NCBI GenBank assembly: GCA_020746105.1
Contig: CM036636.1
Span: forward strand, 4,340,001-4,404,000
DNA length: 64,000 nucleotides
Reading direction: 5' to 3'
From: Trogon surrucura
Taxonomy: Eukaryota; Chordata; Aves; Trogoniformes; Trogonidae
A program made the position numbers and the translations under genes. The first letter of the stretch is position 1, and every line of letters starts with the position of its first letter. Shown in pieces: positions 24,876 to 36,882 of the stretch. The notes beneath the pieces were generated by a model. It did no database searches. It had not been told where the DNA came from and worked only from the letters and a program-made list of their open reading frames with translations.

Positions 24876-24909
24876 ATTTGCTTTTCAAAAACGCGTTTGA
24901 AAAGCAAAT
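24876..24909. repeat. Perfect 14-bp inverted repeat with 6-nt loop
   Basis: The left arm ATTTGCTTTTCAAA (24876-24889) and right arm TTTGAAAAGCAAAT (24896-24909) are exact complements, with AACGCG between them. The loop region also contains the self-complementary AAACGCGTTT, so a second pairing register is possible. No direct repeat or element body is evident around it. Confidence 0.9.
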
Positions 24910-26684
24910 TAAAAAGGTTTCAGGTGGGTTGGTAGAATTAAACTCCCCTGATGACTGAATTGCTTACACAGTTTGCCTGTGCTGCTCCTTACAGTAACTT
25001 GAGACAGAAAAAGCACTACATTTGTTTTTGCTCGAAATCCTGAATTTTTGCCAAGGAAAATGAGGAGAAAATAATGAACTTTTGACAGGTGGTTTTCAAA
25101 CAATAAAATACTAAATTATGGTCTGGGAATGAAGATCGTTTCTTACAAGAGAAAACTGAGGAGCTTAGCTTTTTCAGCCGAGCAAAACCGAAGGCTGAAA
25201 AAGAGGAGGCGATCGTTGGCGTGTGAGTAGATTGGGGCATTACAGCGGGGAAGGAAAAGAACTATTAAATCAAAGGGACAGTGCTGAAAGAAGAATGAAC
25301 GAGCACAAACAGACCATTAATAAATTCAGGTTGTTAATTAGAAGAACATGCTTGTATATCGTAAGAGCTGGATTACAGACAGGTAGGGCTAGGCACAGGC
25401 ACTCGAGGTTTAAGCCCACCAAGGTTTAAGACGGAGCCACTCTCCCCCTGCAGCCGAGTGGAAGGGGCAGAGGAGCAGCCCTGAGCCCAGCTCCACACCT
25501 TCCTTATGCTTGAGCCTGACTGATTTTAGGATTTCCTTCATTTTACTACATTTCCAGGAAAACGTAGAGAATCACCTCCTTTCTTCAAAGTGTCTCTCTA
25601 CACATACCACGGATGGGTTACCAAACTGAGGAGCTACCTATCACATCACCACTGCATCATATATGTTTGCTCCATGGTCAAGCGTTTCTTACTGCCTTCC
25701 TTCACGTCCCTGCTCTTACTGCCCAGGCCTTTTTTCCTCCTCTTGCTCCACCTTGTAGACCAGGCTGTTTCAGCCCTCTTGTTTGTTAAGTAAAGACATA
25801 CAGCTGCAGCTGATGGTTACAAGCTACAGCACAAGTGGAGCAGCTTGAATTTAAAATGTGTTTGTTTCCTTTCTTGCCCTGCTCGCTTTGGGCTGCGGTG
25901 GCTTCGCAGCAGCAGCTCTCAACCTGCCCGAGTCCCAACAGCTCGACACTTTAATAATTTAAGTGATTTACATTCCCCAAAGTGCATCTGAACAGATTTA
26001 TTATGAGTGTTTGTGACCTGTTCTTCTGAAGCACTTCTCTGATGTCTGCTCTTCATTAGAGTTCACCACCCAAGCCGGTTCAGAGGGATAATGGGAAGGT
26101 AAGTGCTGTATCTTGAAGCTTATCATGGGAGCCAAGCCCATTAAGATGGGCTGATATTAGGGGTCTCTGTGTTCATTTAGGCTGTAGAATGTGCAGGTAT
26201 GACTAAAATAAAACACTTGAGGGGGAAAAAAAAGGATTCTAATTTCTCCCATGTTGAATTTCTGCCCCTCTTACAAGTAATCAAGCATGCTACCTTGTGA
26301 GCTTTTGCCCAATTGCAGGTTAGTATTATTGATTTTTTATTTATTTTTTTCTTTAATAGTCTGTCATATGCCAGCACATCCCTTTGAATACACAAATCCT
26401 CCTCTTTCTCCTTGGACCTCTCTGGTCTCATAGAAGAGGATGTTGCTTTCTCCAGGCCTGTAGCTGTCCTCTGCTCTCCTTCACACCAAGGTGGAGTTTC
26501 CTGCGGATACCTGACTGATTTCAAGTGTCCTTAAGCATGGAAGTTTTGCTCTGTTGCTGGAAAAATCTTTTTTCTTTCATGACTTGTGTTACGAAGGTAT
26601 GAAGTACTCCCTCTAGATACATGCCATAGAGAATGGATTGTCCCAGTAGACAAGGAAAGCACTTTTAGAGTTATTGTGGAACTA
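24910..26684. other. Unique non-coding sequence, candidate conserved element
   Basis: No gene is supported. The stretch 25080-25400 carries ATCAAAGG (25269-25276, a TCF/LEF-type word), several ATTAAT/TTAATTA words and retained CpGs. The stretch 25950-26180 is similar in texture. Both are candidate conserved non-coding elements by inference only. Confidence 0.45.
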
Positions 26685-26785
26685 TGGAACTGGGAAAGTC
26701 AAAGGGACTTCATCCAAGGCCCATATGAAAGTTTGTAGAAGAGACTGGTTCAGAATTGGTACTCCGGGTACTCTGCCCTGTGGAT
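26685..26785 (-). mobile_element. Diverged MIR SINE fragment, minus strand
   Basis: The + strand reads GAACTGGGAAAGTCAAAGGG, ACTTCATCCAAGGCCCATAT and GACTGGTTCAGAATTGGTAC, matching the reversed MIR core: AAACTGAGG, ACTTGCCCAAGGTCACA, then the GAACCC region. Divergence is high and the limits are approximate. Confidence 0.45.
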
Positions 26786-29184
26786 GAGTCCCAACGCCAT
26801 CCTTCCTTTTGAATTTGTACAAGCACCTGGTCCGAGTTGCCCCGGTTCACTTTGCAATGCCTCAGGACTGTGTAGTCAGAATTTCCTTTCTGTGCTTTTT
26901 TCCACCCTGTTCTTCACCATTTTACTGCCTGGCTTAAAATTTCTGTTCTTCACTGCATCACTGGGTGTGCATCTTTTCCTGCTGTGGTTTCTCTATTGCT
27001 CTTAAGCTCCTCTCCCTTTCTGAGGAGTCTGTCCTTTTGCATTTGAACACACATCACTCACGTTAAGCAGCAAATCAATCCCACGTTCCCTGTCCTGATG
27101 TGTCGTATGGGAATCCCTCTGGAGCCTGTAGCGAGGGCTACAGCTTCCCCCTTGACCTGTGAATCCTCTCCTGCTATGGGGACTGAGCACTGGTCCCTCG
27201 TCCACTAAAAGAAGAAGATTTCAGCCTCATTTTTCACTGGCAGTGACTGGAATGACCAATCTGCTGCCTGCTGAGGAGTGAAAGGTCAGGCCAGGTCCAC
27301 TCTGTGGCTACTTGTTTTTCTCCACAGTGACCAATTTCAGAAGGTAATAGAAGCATCAATAATGTCTCTGTCTTCTCCGACTGCTTCATTCCTTCTTTTT
27401 TTCCCCCCCACTATTGATTGAAATATTGCAGCTTCCATTTGTTAGCAGCCCCTGTGAGGCAGGCTGAGGCATTCACTCGCAGCACATGTCTTCCCCATGA
27501 GCAAGACGTGAGGAACTGGACTAATTTGGAATCGTGAAGGTGTTGACCACAGACTGCAACTTGTAATCTCCTTGGCTTATGCTCTTTTGAGGCCGAGGTC
27601 CGAGTTTGCAGGGCTCTGGGGAGTCACCTGGCAGCCGAAATTCTGCTAACGTGTCTGCGTGCTTAGAAGCAGCAGGGGAAAGACCCCTCCAAGGACTGAT
27701 TGCTGTCCCACTTCAGCAGGCTCAGGTTCTGCTGCCAGAGTTGCAGATGAAGCTGAGGGCAAGCAGGAGCTGTGGACAGGGTCTGTGCAGCATGTGTGTC
27801 CTCAGAGCCAGCCCAGTTGTGTCCCTGCTGTGGTTTGTGTAGAGCATGATCCAGACCAGTAGGAACTCGGTGCCAAACCACAAACCACCACCCAGCTGGT
27901 CAGAGAGCTTCATCAGAGGTCACACTTCCTCCCTACGGCTGGATCAGACGTACCAGCCACGAACTTCATCTGTTGAACTTCATGGCTCGCTTTCTCAGGG
28001 TAAATTAAAGCTGGTAGCTGCATTTTTGATGTAATTCCCTCCTCCAGCTGGGAATCATGATTTTTGAGCTCTTACCCCGAGCCATCATTCCTCCTTACAC
28101 GGGGACAAGGAAATGCAAGACGATGCCCTCAGTCTCCTCTAGTTTCCACCAAAGAGATATTGTATTAAATAGGAGTCAGGCTCTACTTTCGTGAACTGCT
28201 GACTAATTCTAACTTCTGCAGCACCTCAGCCTCTGACATACTGCAGAGAACACTATAGCTTGCCTTGCAGTCAATCCTATCTCATCACAGACCTCTATGG
28301 CATCCAACTGTCGTCGTGGTCACGTTTGGAGGGGGTGTACGACATGATACTGGCTCCTGCTTGCAGACCTTATGTAGCCCATCAGAGTCCTCCTTTCTGG
28401 AACAGAGCTAGTGCTCCTTGCAGATGCTGATTTCTCTTGACAGCTGAAAAGTTGATGAAATTTTTTTTGTTTTCAACAAATCTGTTTCTGCAAGCACATG
28501 CTTCTGACTAAAAGGACTTCGTCGTTTAAAATTGCTTAAGTTAATTGATATTCAGGAGAGATTATTCAATGGTAATGCATTCATAAACAATGTCACTGTT
28601 TGTTTGAAAAATTAATATGTTAATTTAAATTAAACTGTAAACAAGGGAAAGATGTTGTATGGATAACTATTAAGAAGGTACTACAGAACATCTAGCTGGG
28701 GTAATGTTCTCTCTATATACATATGGGGAGTGCATATTTTAAAATTAGGATAATCAAAACCATTTGGGGCCCTGTTTTTAGTTCTTCTCAGTTTTTCTTC
28801 CTCAGTTAGGAGAAAAGATAGTTCAGTGGTCACCTGAGTCTTCAGAAACCTGTCAACTCTCTTCTTCACTGGCCATCTCTTGTGACTGAGGCTGGGTCTT
28901 ACTGGAGCATCTGACCATCTGAGCTGGGAGGTGATGGTGCTCCCATTCCGTGAAATGTTTGCTGGGATTAAAATCAGTTTGGCTGAAAAAAAAAAAAAAA
29001 GCAGTTGGCAATTTTCATGATACTACCTATATTGTTTCCAGCAGGAAAGGTTTCTTGGGTAGAGAGTGGCATTTTCTGAAGTGTTTCTCTTTACTAATAA
29101 AGCCATATTCTCTAGATAGATGAAACAAGTTGTAAGCCTGGGTCAATAAAGCAGACTACAGTAGTAGACAGAATAATAAGGTAA
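26786..29184. other. Unique non-coding sequence
   Basis: No gene is supported. The frames at 27606-27913 lie on both strands over the same bases and show no domain. A 15-bp A run lies at 28986-29000. The stretch 28541-28645 is strongly AT-rich with three FOX-type words and several TTAAT words (see findings). Confidence 0.5.
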
Positions 29185-29385
29185 AACTTGGATTACCTGC
29201 AATGTTACAGATCTCTGTAGTCTTGAATAAGTGAACTGTGCTTCATGTCTTCGTTCTTCCTATAACATGGGGATGTCGACACTTTCTTGCTTCATGGGGT
29301 TTTCAGAGTATAAATACACTAAATGTGTGGAGGCAGTCAAATACAGTCGCAATGAGGGTCATCTAAATACCATACTTAGATAAGT
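29185..29385 (+). mobile_element. MIR-type SINE, nearly full length, diverged
   Basis: The blocks TCTTGAATAAGTGAACTGTG, CTTCCTATAACATGGGGATG, TCGACACTTTCTTGCTTCAT, GAGTATAAATACACTAAATG and AATGAGGGTCATCTAAATAC follow the amniote MIR consensus in order. That consensus runs CTTGGGCAAGTCACT, CCATCTGTAAAATGGGGATA, the CTTACCTACCTCA region, GGATTAAT, and the tail ending near GGGGCCATATAAGTACC. It is therefore read through to its 3' end. Confidence 0.7.
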
Positions 29386-29990
29386 AAGAGTGATTATTTG
29401 CCATCTTCTTTATCCCTGCATGATAAAAACGTTTCCAGAAACCATTATATGCAACACATAAGCCAGAAGCAGCAGGGAAGTAATCTCCTGTCCTCAGCTA
29501 TTTTTTGCACGTGGATGAGGTGTATGTTTGAGGTGGGGGTGGTTATTTTATCACAGAGCCTTTCTCTACATATTGGTAAGTAGGGTATATTTTGCATGAG
29601 TTTGTTCATCACACCACCACAAGACTATTAGCAAGTAAAATATATAAAATTTATGGTGAGGGAAAACTGAATTTCCTCGCAGAGATTATTCACAACAGAA
29701 GAGTCAGAATGACTTCAATCCTGACCAGTACAGAGAATTCCCAGTAGCTTCAACATGTTAGTCTTTTGTTTTTCAGAAGTTTATATTTGGTTCCCAGTGG
29801 GTCACAGTAAACTTGATTTGGCAGAATATGATCCCTGACATTGCTTCTAACACAGTCTCTGTATCAGACAGGAATGCTGCTGTTGGGTTTTTTTTTTTTC
29901 TTATGAGTGTAAGGCAACAAGATTATTCCTTAAAATGAACATGAAAACCTGAGATGTCTAAATCAGTTTTCACTGTATGGGAAACCAAAT
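29386..29990. other. Unique AT-rich non-coding sequence
   Basis: No gene or repeat body is seen. A T run lies at 29888-29899. Confidence 0.5.
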
Positions 29991-30008
29991 TTTTATTTAT
30001 TTATTTAT
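29991..30008. repeat. (TTTA)n microsatellite
   Basis: About four and a half TTTA units lie directly upstream of a probable MIR piece. Confidence 0.85.
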
Positions 30009-30014
30009 AGAAAG

Positions 30015-30170
30015 AATATTAGAAGTAGAAGTCCTAAGTCCTATCTTCATATCTAGCAGCGAATGACCAACTGCAAGTTGCAGCCTTTTATGCCTCAGTT
30101 TCCCAGTGTTCAAAAAAAGCATAATTAATTTTTAGGGCAAGATATGCCCTATCTATGTAATGCTATATTC
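30015..30170 (+). mobile_element. Probable MIR SINE fragment
   Basis: GTCCTAAGTCCTATCTTCAT precedes TTTATGCCTCAGTTTCCCAG and a purine-rich stretch, as in the middle of MIR (GCCTCAGTTTCCCCATCTGT). Only the central block is well kept and both ends are approximate. Confidence 0.5.
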
Positions 30171-33100
30171 TATTATGGTTTATTTGACCATTAAAATATT
30201 TTTTAAAGCAAATGATTTAAAGCTGATAGTAAGAAATACTTTTCTTACAGAGCACATAATTAACATGTGGCACTCAATGCCTCAGACATTATTGAAGCCA
30301 AGAGCTTTGGAGGATTCACAAAAGGATTAGACATTCATATGAATAATGAGAAATTCTATTAGAGAAAATAAAAAATGTATGAGGGATGGAGAACTTCATG
30401 CTTCAGGGTATAAAGCAGCTGCTAATTGATGAGGACTAGGAAAGAAACGTGCCCCTGTGGGCAGGACATCCCGTGATGTTGCTAAGGGGCTTCTCGAGCA
30501 GCACTGCAAACGCGGGGTGCTGGCTGCCGCAGGGATTGCTGCAATGCCCGAGCCCTGCCCTGCTGCAGCTCCCATCTAAAGGTAACCAGGGAAATAAAAC
30601 CCCAAAAGGTCCAACTATGACTGAGCCATAGCAGCCTGGTAGCCCACAGTGCAGCAAAACCGTGATTCTTGGCACTGCATCCAGCTGTTCCTGACTTTCC
30701 AGCTGTGCGGGGAGGTCTCAGTGGCACAACGAGCTCCCAGTGCAAGGGGTAGGGCTGGATGTGCAGGGAAGGTGTCCTGGACCCCTTGTCTCATCTTCCT
30801 CACATATAATCCTGGAAAACAAAACCTCAAAACCCCACCAAAAAGCTGCAAAGGTGAATTGCACCCGTTTGCTCAGTTGATCTAAAGTCATTCCCGTCCG
30901 GTCTCCGTCTGTCTGTTTATCCAGGGCCTTGCACAGACATGTTTGCGCAAGGCATACGGCCGTTTAACAAACACGTCAGGTAGCCAACCGTGTTTGCAGC
31001 TATCGAGCAAGCAATTATAGTTCACTCAATCAGAGGCTTTCGTTTGATCCAGCCTCAATTAACAGGGAAGGCATTGCCACATCTGCCCGCAAGTTCAGAA
31101 GTGTCCACAATTCAACTTAGATTATTGCTATATTTCTGCAGCCTTTGATAGAGTAAGACTGACTGCAAGAAATGAGAAAAAAGAGTGACCTTCCTCGGAC
31201 TTTTCCAATGGTATTTCAGCTAGTATTTTATAATCACTGTTTAACAGAGAAATTGCTCTCTGGTTATTAATATAAAAATTATCACCTTCTTTGACTAATA
31301 AAATCAATAAAGGCTCCTATGCTTTGAAAAGGCCGAAAGCCTTCCCTCTGTTCATAATTAAACATTTCAACCTAATCTGGAGCAATAATAACCTCCAAAG
31401 TTTTACAAAATTCCTAATAATAATATCTTACAGAACACCTTTCCGCTCAGCAGGTTTCACAAACTCTGGTCCAGCTTTGAAAATGCGTCTTTATGTGTGG
31501 CTGGGCTTGGATATGCATATCACTCTTTAAGGAGTCATTTTGTGATGTTTCATTATTGGTGATAAACAAATGCATATAGGAAGTCTATATGTTGCACCAG
31601 TAACAAAATTAAAAGGCCGATGTTTCTGGGTTTGCCTTTTAGCAGGTACAGAATCTCTAACTCAAATCTCAGATGCAGTCAGGCATTTGCATTCACTCGG
31701 AGAAATCGAAGGAAAGGATCAGGCTGTTGCAGGTGCTGAACATTTATAGCTAACATTTTTTTAAAAAAACAGATTTTTCAAAGATGTTTTATTTCTTACA
31801 TGTGTATTGGAATGTAGCGGACAAGAGTAGTTTTTGATGTCCCCTTGTTACAATAGGGTTAGTTACGGATATCTAGAGTCAACGTTCATGCAGTTGGTGA
31901 TGAGGCAAGCACCAAATATCACTTGCCTAACCTTCGGTCCAGCTGGGGTATCAGTATTAACTTACACAATGGTAGAAGCCAGATCAAAATTCATAATCTT
32001 TTGTGGAGAGATACTGCTTCTGCCTCTCTAATTTCTGCTGTCCTTTCCTGGAGCTACAGTTATCAGGATTATTCGCTTCTCAGGCAAGTTATCTCTGTCA
32101 AGCTTGAATGGCTATTCTCACGGGGTACTGAGAGACATGCGAGCTAATTAACTATCATCCTACGTTTGATGATGACAAGCATCCATTGAGAACCTTCCAT
32201 CCCAGCGGATCTCATGGAGCTTCACGTATTAAACAAACCTGCATATGCCAAGCAGAGGGATTACCTCTTCACAAATGAGCGGCAACCAGTTTGGAGTCGA
32301 ATGGCTCGACGGTTTAAGAGCAGGCAGCGGAGCCACGCAACAATTCGCGGCAGGGAGTGAGGAGGGCCTGCACGGAATGATTAACTTGTCTAAGAGAAGG
32401 ATGTCTCTGCAGGGCTTTCATTTCACATGTAGCTGCCACCAAGTACCCTGTAACAGAACAGGCATGAAATATGGGTTAGGGATCCCTTCTCACCGCTGCC
32501 CGTGTATAGAATTCCTGCAGGCATCATAGGTATATATGTCAGCTTAGATTTAGGTAGTGATGACTCAAAATTGACCCTTTTGATCTAATCCAACTCTTTC
32601 CTGGGCATAAACATTTCCAAACCCAGATGTTTTCTTATGAAAGAATGTCCTTTCTGTGTCTGTCCTTGAAACCTGTGAAGCAGTCCCTCTGGACGACTTA
32701 GTTAATGCTGTTCTTTTTTTTTTTTTTCTCCTGTATCCAAGACATCTCAATGAGAGACCTTAACTGGTGTTACGTAGCCCAGAGTTATGTTGTATGGACA
32801 AGTTCTTTGTCTCCTTACGCATTCTGGAAGCATCTGTTTGGGGGTGAATCATTCAACGGTATCCTCAGAAGTTTCAGGTATGCAGTTTTGTTTGGAGGTG
32901 ACTTAGCTCTGGCTTTCAACGAGGTCCTCAAACACTGTGACAGCCAAAATGCACAATCGCAATTAGGAGAAAAAATGAAAAGCCAAAGGCATTTGTAGCC
33001 CCTTCCCTTCCTCCATATGTGGGTGAAGATAATGGTTTGTGCACAGTATCAGTAGATGAAAGAGCTACCTAAATACTGAGTGCTGTTGTAGGACAAGACT

Positions 33101-34389
33101 CAGGGGGTGTGAATCTGTGCAGCCCCACTGAAGATGATGAAACTGCTGATTTTTACCTGCTACAGACCCAGGTCCTTCAGTATTTATTACTGTTATCACC
33201 TGAATCTGAGCTGCAGCTCTTTTCCATGTTTACTCATCACTGACTTTATCACATCCCCTTTCATTTGCTTCCTTTTGGAACAATTTACATTTCACCCCCT
33301 TGGAGCTTTTTTGGATGAGACTCCTTTCATCTCTCATCATAATGTTCAATAATGACATTTCCATTTGCTTCCCTTTTCATGAGGCTCCTTTTTGAAAACA
33401 GGATCTGACCTCTCTCTTTGTATTCTCCCATCAGCCAAGAATCACATTGTGCATGAATTTAATTGACTTATTACATCTTTACAGAATGTGGTTACTTTAG
33501 TTTTGTGTGTGTTCTGTTTGTTTGTTTGTTAATTTCTGGGTCTTTGAGAACTAGATTATGCAATTTTCAGAGCCTATTTCCAATTACTATTGAATCTTTC
33601 TATTGAACTGAATTTCATTGTAAGATAGAAAATAGAATGAACTGAAAATTCTACTGAAAACATGTCTGTATTGTTGATACACGTGTTAGGGCTAATATAG
33701 AATTTATAAGCTTATTTTCTCTTCTGGGGCAACACAGGGAGAGGAAACATCAAATAAACAAAACCAAGAACAGCTTTTTCTTTTATTTCACTGAAAGAAA
33801 TGTCTGTATCACACCAAACAAAACCTTAATTGTCCTGTTTTGATGAACATGAAACCCGCCTGATCCTATTCTTTAATCCTCAGATGCAATGAAAAACTAC
33901 TTTTTCCAAGAAATCTCCAGCATTACTGTTATTTAACTAGCTCCTGATCTGGTATAAACTGTCCTTTCACTATTAATCCGGAGGGAATGAGATTTATACA
34001 TGTAGAAAATCTGGTCCATTATTAGGGTCTCAGGGAGTACCACGCCGAGTTCTGGCAGCTGGTGGCTGCAGGTCATCTTGAGCGTTTGGTGTTTGAAAAA
34101 ATCCACCAGACCCACAGATGCTCATACCTGTCCAAGTTTCCTCGCTCCCTTTTTGAACCTACGTGACCTCCCATAGCATCCTTAGGTAAGGACTGAAATG
34201 GGTGTGGTTGGAAAAGGGGCTTGTTTGATTTATCTGAAACCACTGTATAGAGTGACCCATAGTTATCGCAATATACGTTTGAGGCACTGTTCTGCACTCT
34301 CTTTATTGCACCCAAACCTTTACAAATCTCCCTTCAAACCTTTTGGGTTTTTTTTTTTCCTGAGCCCTTGGTTAGTCAGGCTCTCCTTG
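30171..34389. other. Unique non-coding sequence with candidate conserved elements
   Basis: No gene is supported. The stretches 31020-31140, 31250-31560 and 32100-32420 are the most distinctive: AT-rich with TAAT words in the first two, and CpG-retaining in the third. The + frame at 32705-32998 has no recognisable domain. GTTTGTTTGTTTGTT occurs near 33516-33530. Nothing else stands out. Confidence 0.5.
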
Positions 34390-35200
34390 CACACCATTGC
34401 AGGTCTTTGATCCTCGTTCCCTTTGTCTGGACATTTTTCATTTCTAGTCATCTTTTTTTTCCCCCTTGAGTTGCAGAGACTAAAATTACATGCACAAACT
34501 GAAGACTCAGGTGAACTGTTTAGACAGTGGCACAACTATACTACATGTTTTCTTCTCTGATATTCCGGTAGTTTCTGCTATTTTATTTGCCTTTTTGAGC
34601 ATTTCTGAGCACTAGACTAATATTTTTATAGAACTATCCACAACGACGCCAACAACCCATTCCTGACTGGAAACACAAAGCTAGGCTTATTTTCTCTGTG
34701 TACATTACTTAGCATTTATCAGTATTGAATTTCATCTGTCATTTTGTCACTGAATTATTCTGTATCTCAAGAGTCTTCTGCTATTCTCTATAGTCAGCTT
34801 CAAATTTAACTACACTCAGTTATTTTGTGTCTTTCACTAACTTAATCTTCTTGTTATGAATCCCCTTTTCCAGCACATTTATGAACATGTGGAATATGTT
34901 TGCTCCTGTCCCTTTAAGCAGTTAACAGGAAAACATTTCCTCTCATCCCATTAAGGTTATGGCTGCTTTAAGAGTATTTTTGGATGTTACCATGAGAGGT
35001 TTGCTTTGTTTTTTAATTCTCGAACACTACATCGACTTACATCATCCTTACTGATATAATTCTTAATTTCTTGGAAGACCACAGAATGATTTCTGAGGCA
35101 CGACTTCCCTCTACAACAGCTCTATTGACTCTTCCCAAGGAAGGACGTGCCCACCTGTTCACTAATTCTCTTTGGTTTTGTTGCTAATGATTTGGCAGCA
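34390..35200 (-). mobile_element. Ancient CR1 LINE, ORF2 reverse transcriptase region, minus strand, decayed
   Basis: Reading the reverse complement from 35200 to 34390 gives the C-terminal half of a CR1 ORF2 in the expected order. The region after RT motif A lies near 35100-35140, the motif C region near 34829-34843, and a downstream segment over 34690-34745 corresponds to the KMKFNVDKC-type thumb. The C-terminal segment around 34400-34450 is where CR1 encodes the ERVQRRATKMI-type sequence. The motif C equivalent (FADD in CR1) reads LVKD at 34829-34840, followed by a stop, so the catalytic Asp pair is lost. Family assignment is from the CR1 consensus as known to me. The limits are approximate. 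Confidence 0.75.
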
Positions 35201-35754
35201 ATTAGATTTGATCGGGACTGTCGCAGCAGCTCCAGAGAGCTTTTGGAAAGGCTGGAGTTGTACTGGCCAGTTTTCCTTCTTGTGAGGAGACTTCTTCCCA
35301 CTGACCTCAGAAGGTGGCCAGCACGGCTCCGCACGATCTACCAAGGAAGGACCAACATGGACTGGAAGCCTCTCTGGTTCAGGCCTTGAAACCTCACGTT
35401 TGCCACAAACTCCTTTCTCTTCATCCTCAGCTTTAGCTTATGGGGAGGACGGTGACCCCTTTTCCACTCCATATATGGGGGGTTTGTCACCGCAAGAGGA
35501 AAAAAGGTGTTTTTACAGAGATACGAGCGCATTGAGACTGTGCTTTCTAAGGATAAGGTTTTGCCAGCCTTGGTCTGACAGCTCAGAGTCTGAACAAGTA
35601 ATATTTGTGCTCAGGTCTTCTTTCTGATGGAAAGGGAAGCAGAGCTATGAGCAGCAGGAGCTATAAGAGCCCTTCAAATCACACACTCGTTTCACTCCCT
35701 CTTCTTCCTGTACCGTCTGTCCAGCAAACTCAAGAACCAAACAAATGTGGATTA
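35201..35754. other. Non-coding sequence, possibly more decayed CR1 at its left edge
   Basis: No gene is supported. The first few dozen bases could continue the CR1 remnant, but I cannot align them. The frames at 35122-35389 overlap on both strands and are not convincing. Confidence 0.45.
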
Positions 35755-35850
35755 TCCCCCAGCTGAAGAGGATTTTACCTTTAGCTGGTATAAATCAGAA
35801 CAACTCCAGAGGGGATTTTTTTGAGCTAAGGATCTGGCCACTCTCGCACA
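35755..35850. mobile_element. Old amniote SINE-like fragment (GGTATAAATCAG type)
   Basis: TAGCTGGTATAAATCAGAAC, then AACTCCAGAGGGGATTTTTT, then GAGCTAAGGATCTGGCC resemble a common old reptile/bird interspersed motif in which a TAAATCAG block, an AACTCCA block and a GGATCTGGCCC block alternate. I cannot name the family with certainty. Confidence 0.35.
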
Positions 35851-36710
35851 GTCCAGTTATATCTGTGGATCAATAAAAAAAAAAATGCGAATTTTTATTT
35901 TTTCTTAAATGACACAAATCCCACAGCTCTGTCAAAAAGCTTTGTATCATTCTGGTAATCCTAGCAAACCTTAAACTCGTGTCTTTAGGAGAAGTTTCTG
36001 TAGTTTAGGTTGGCAGGTTTGTTTTAAGGCTGATGGCCTCAGTAACACACTGGGTGGATCAAGGTATGGTCAAAACCTAAGGAAAAAGTAATGGCCAATT
36101 CAAATGAGCATGATCATCTTGGTAAAATTCTCACTTCTGACACTAGAACCAAGGAATTAGTCTCTTAAGAGAGTAAAAGGTTGGAAACTGGCCCCGCTCT
36201 TGCCTGTCTTCTATTGGCTTGGTGGATAAATTGGGGGCTGCTGTCTGCAGAGCTGCCCTGCCCCTTTTCACCAGCATAAATTTCACTTCCAGAATTAGAT
36301 AAGCTTTTATTTTGTTAATACATTTTATGTTCCTCAAATGAGAAGCCAACCCCTGCAAAATGACTTTTCCTCCTGGGCCAGGAATGGCCTCGCCAGTCCT
36401 CGCTATCCCGCTCTGGTTCTCCCCCAGCTACTTGAAAGTCTCATCACTATCGAGTGGGGAGCCTTAAATATTTCCAGTGACATTTCCTTGGCCTCTGGTG
36501 ATTTAATATTATTAACCTGCTATGTTATTAAAGTGACAGGAGATGTCTCCCCTCCACAGGTACATTTTCCCGAAAACTCATTTGAATTTTTATTACTTTA
36601 TTTTGAGGGGCAGCTAGCGGAGCACAGAATGGGCAGGGAGGGCACAGGAGGGAACTGCGCCTGGTCCTGGCTGTGAAATCTTCTCTCTGTGTAGATTACA
36701 GGTTCTGGTA
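35851..36710. other. Unique non-coding sequence
   Basis: An A run lies at 35875-35885. The stretch 36430-36610 is AT-rich with several TAAT/ATTA words and may be a conserved non-coding element. No gene is seen. Confidence 0.5.
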
Positions 36711-36882
36711 TCATAGAATCATAGAATGTTAGGGATTGGAAGGGACCTCGAAAGATCATCAAGTCCAATCCCCCTGCCAGAGCAGGAATGCCTAGATTAT
36801 GCTACACAGGAACGTGTCCAGGCAGGTCTTGAATGTCTCCAGAGAAGGAGACTCCACAACCTCTCTGGGCAGTTTCTTCTAC
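36711..36882 (-). mobile_element. 5'-truncated CR1 LINE 3' end, minus strand
   Basis: The + strand begins TCATAGAATCATAGAATGTT and continues with GGAAGGGACCTCGAAAGATC, the reversed bird CR1 3' end. Its true 3' terminus at 36711 is the ATTCTATGATTCTATGA-type repeat. Toward 36882 it reaches the segment encoding the ORF2 C-terminus (NRLPRE region) and stops, so about 170 bp remain, a typical 5' truncation. It differs from the copy at 58876-59359 by only about a dozen bases over the shared part, by eye, suggesting the same subfamily. Confidence 0.95.
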
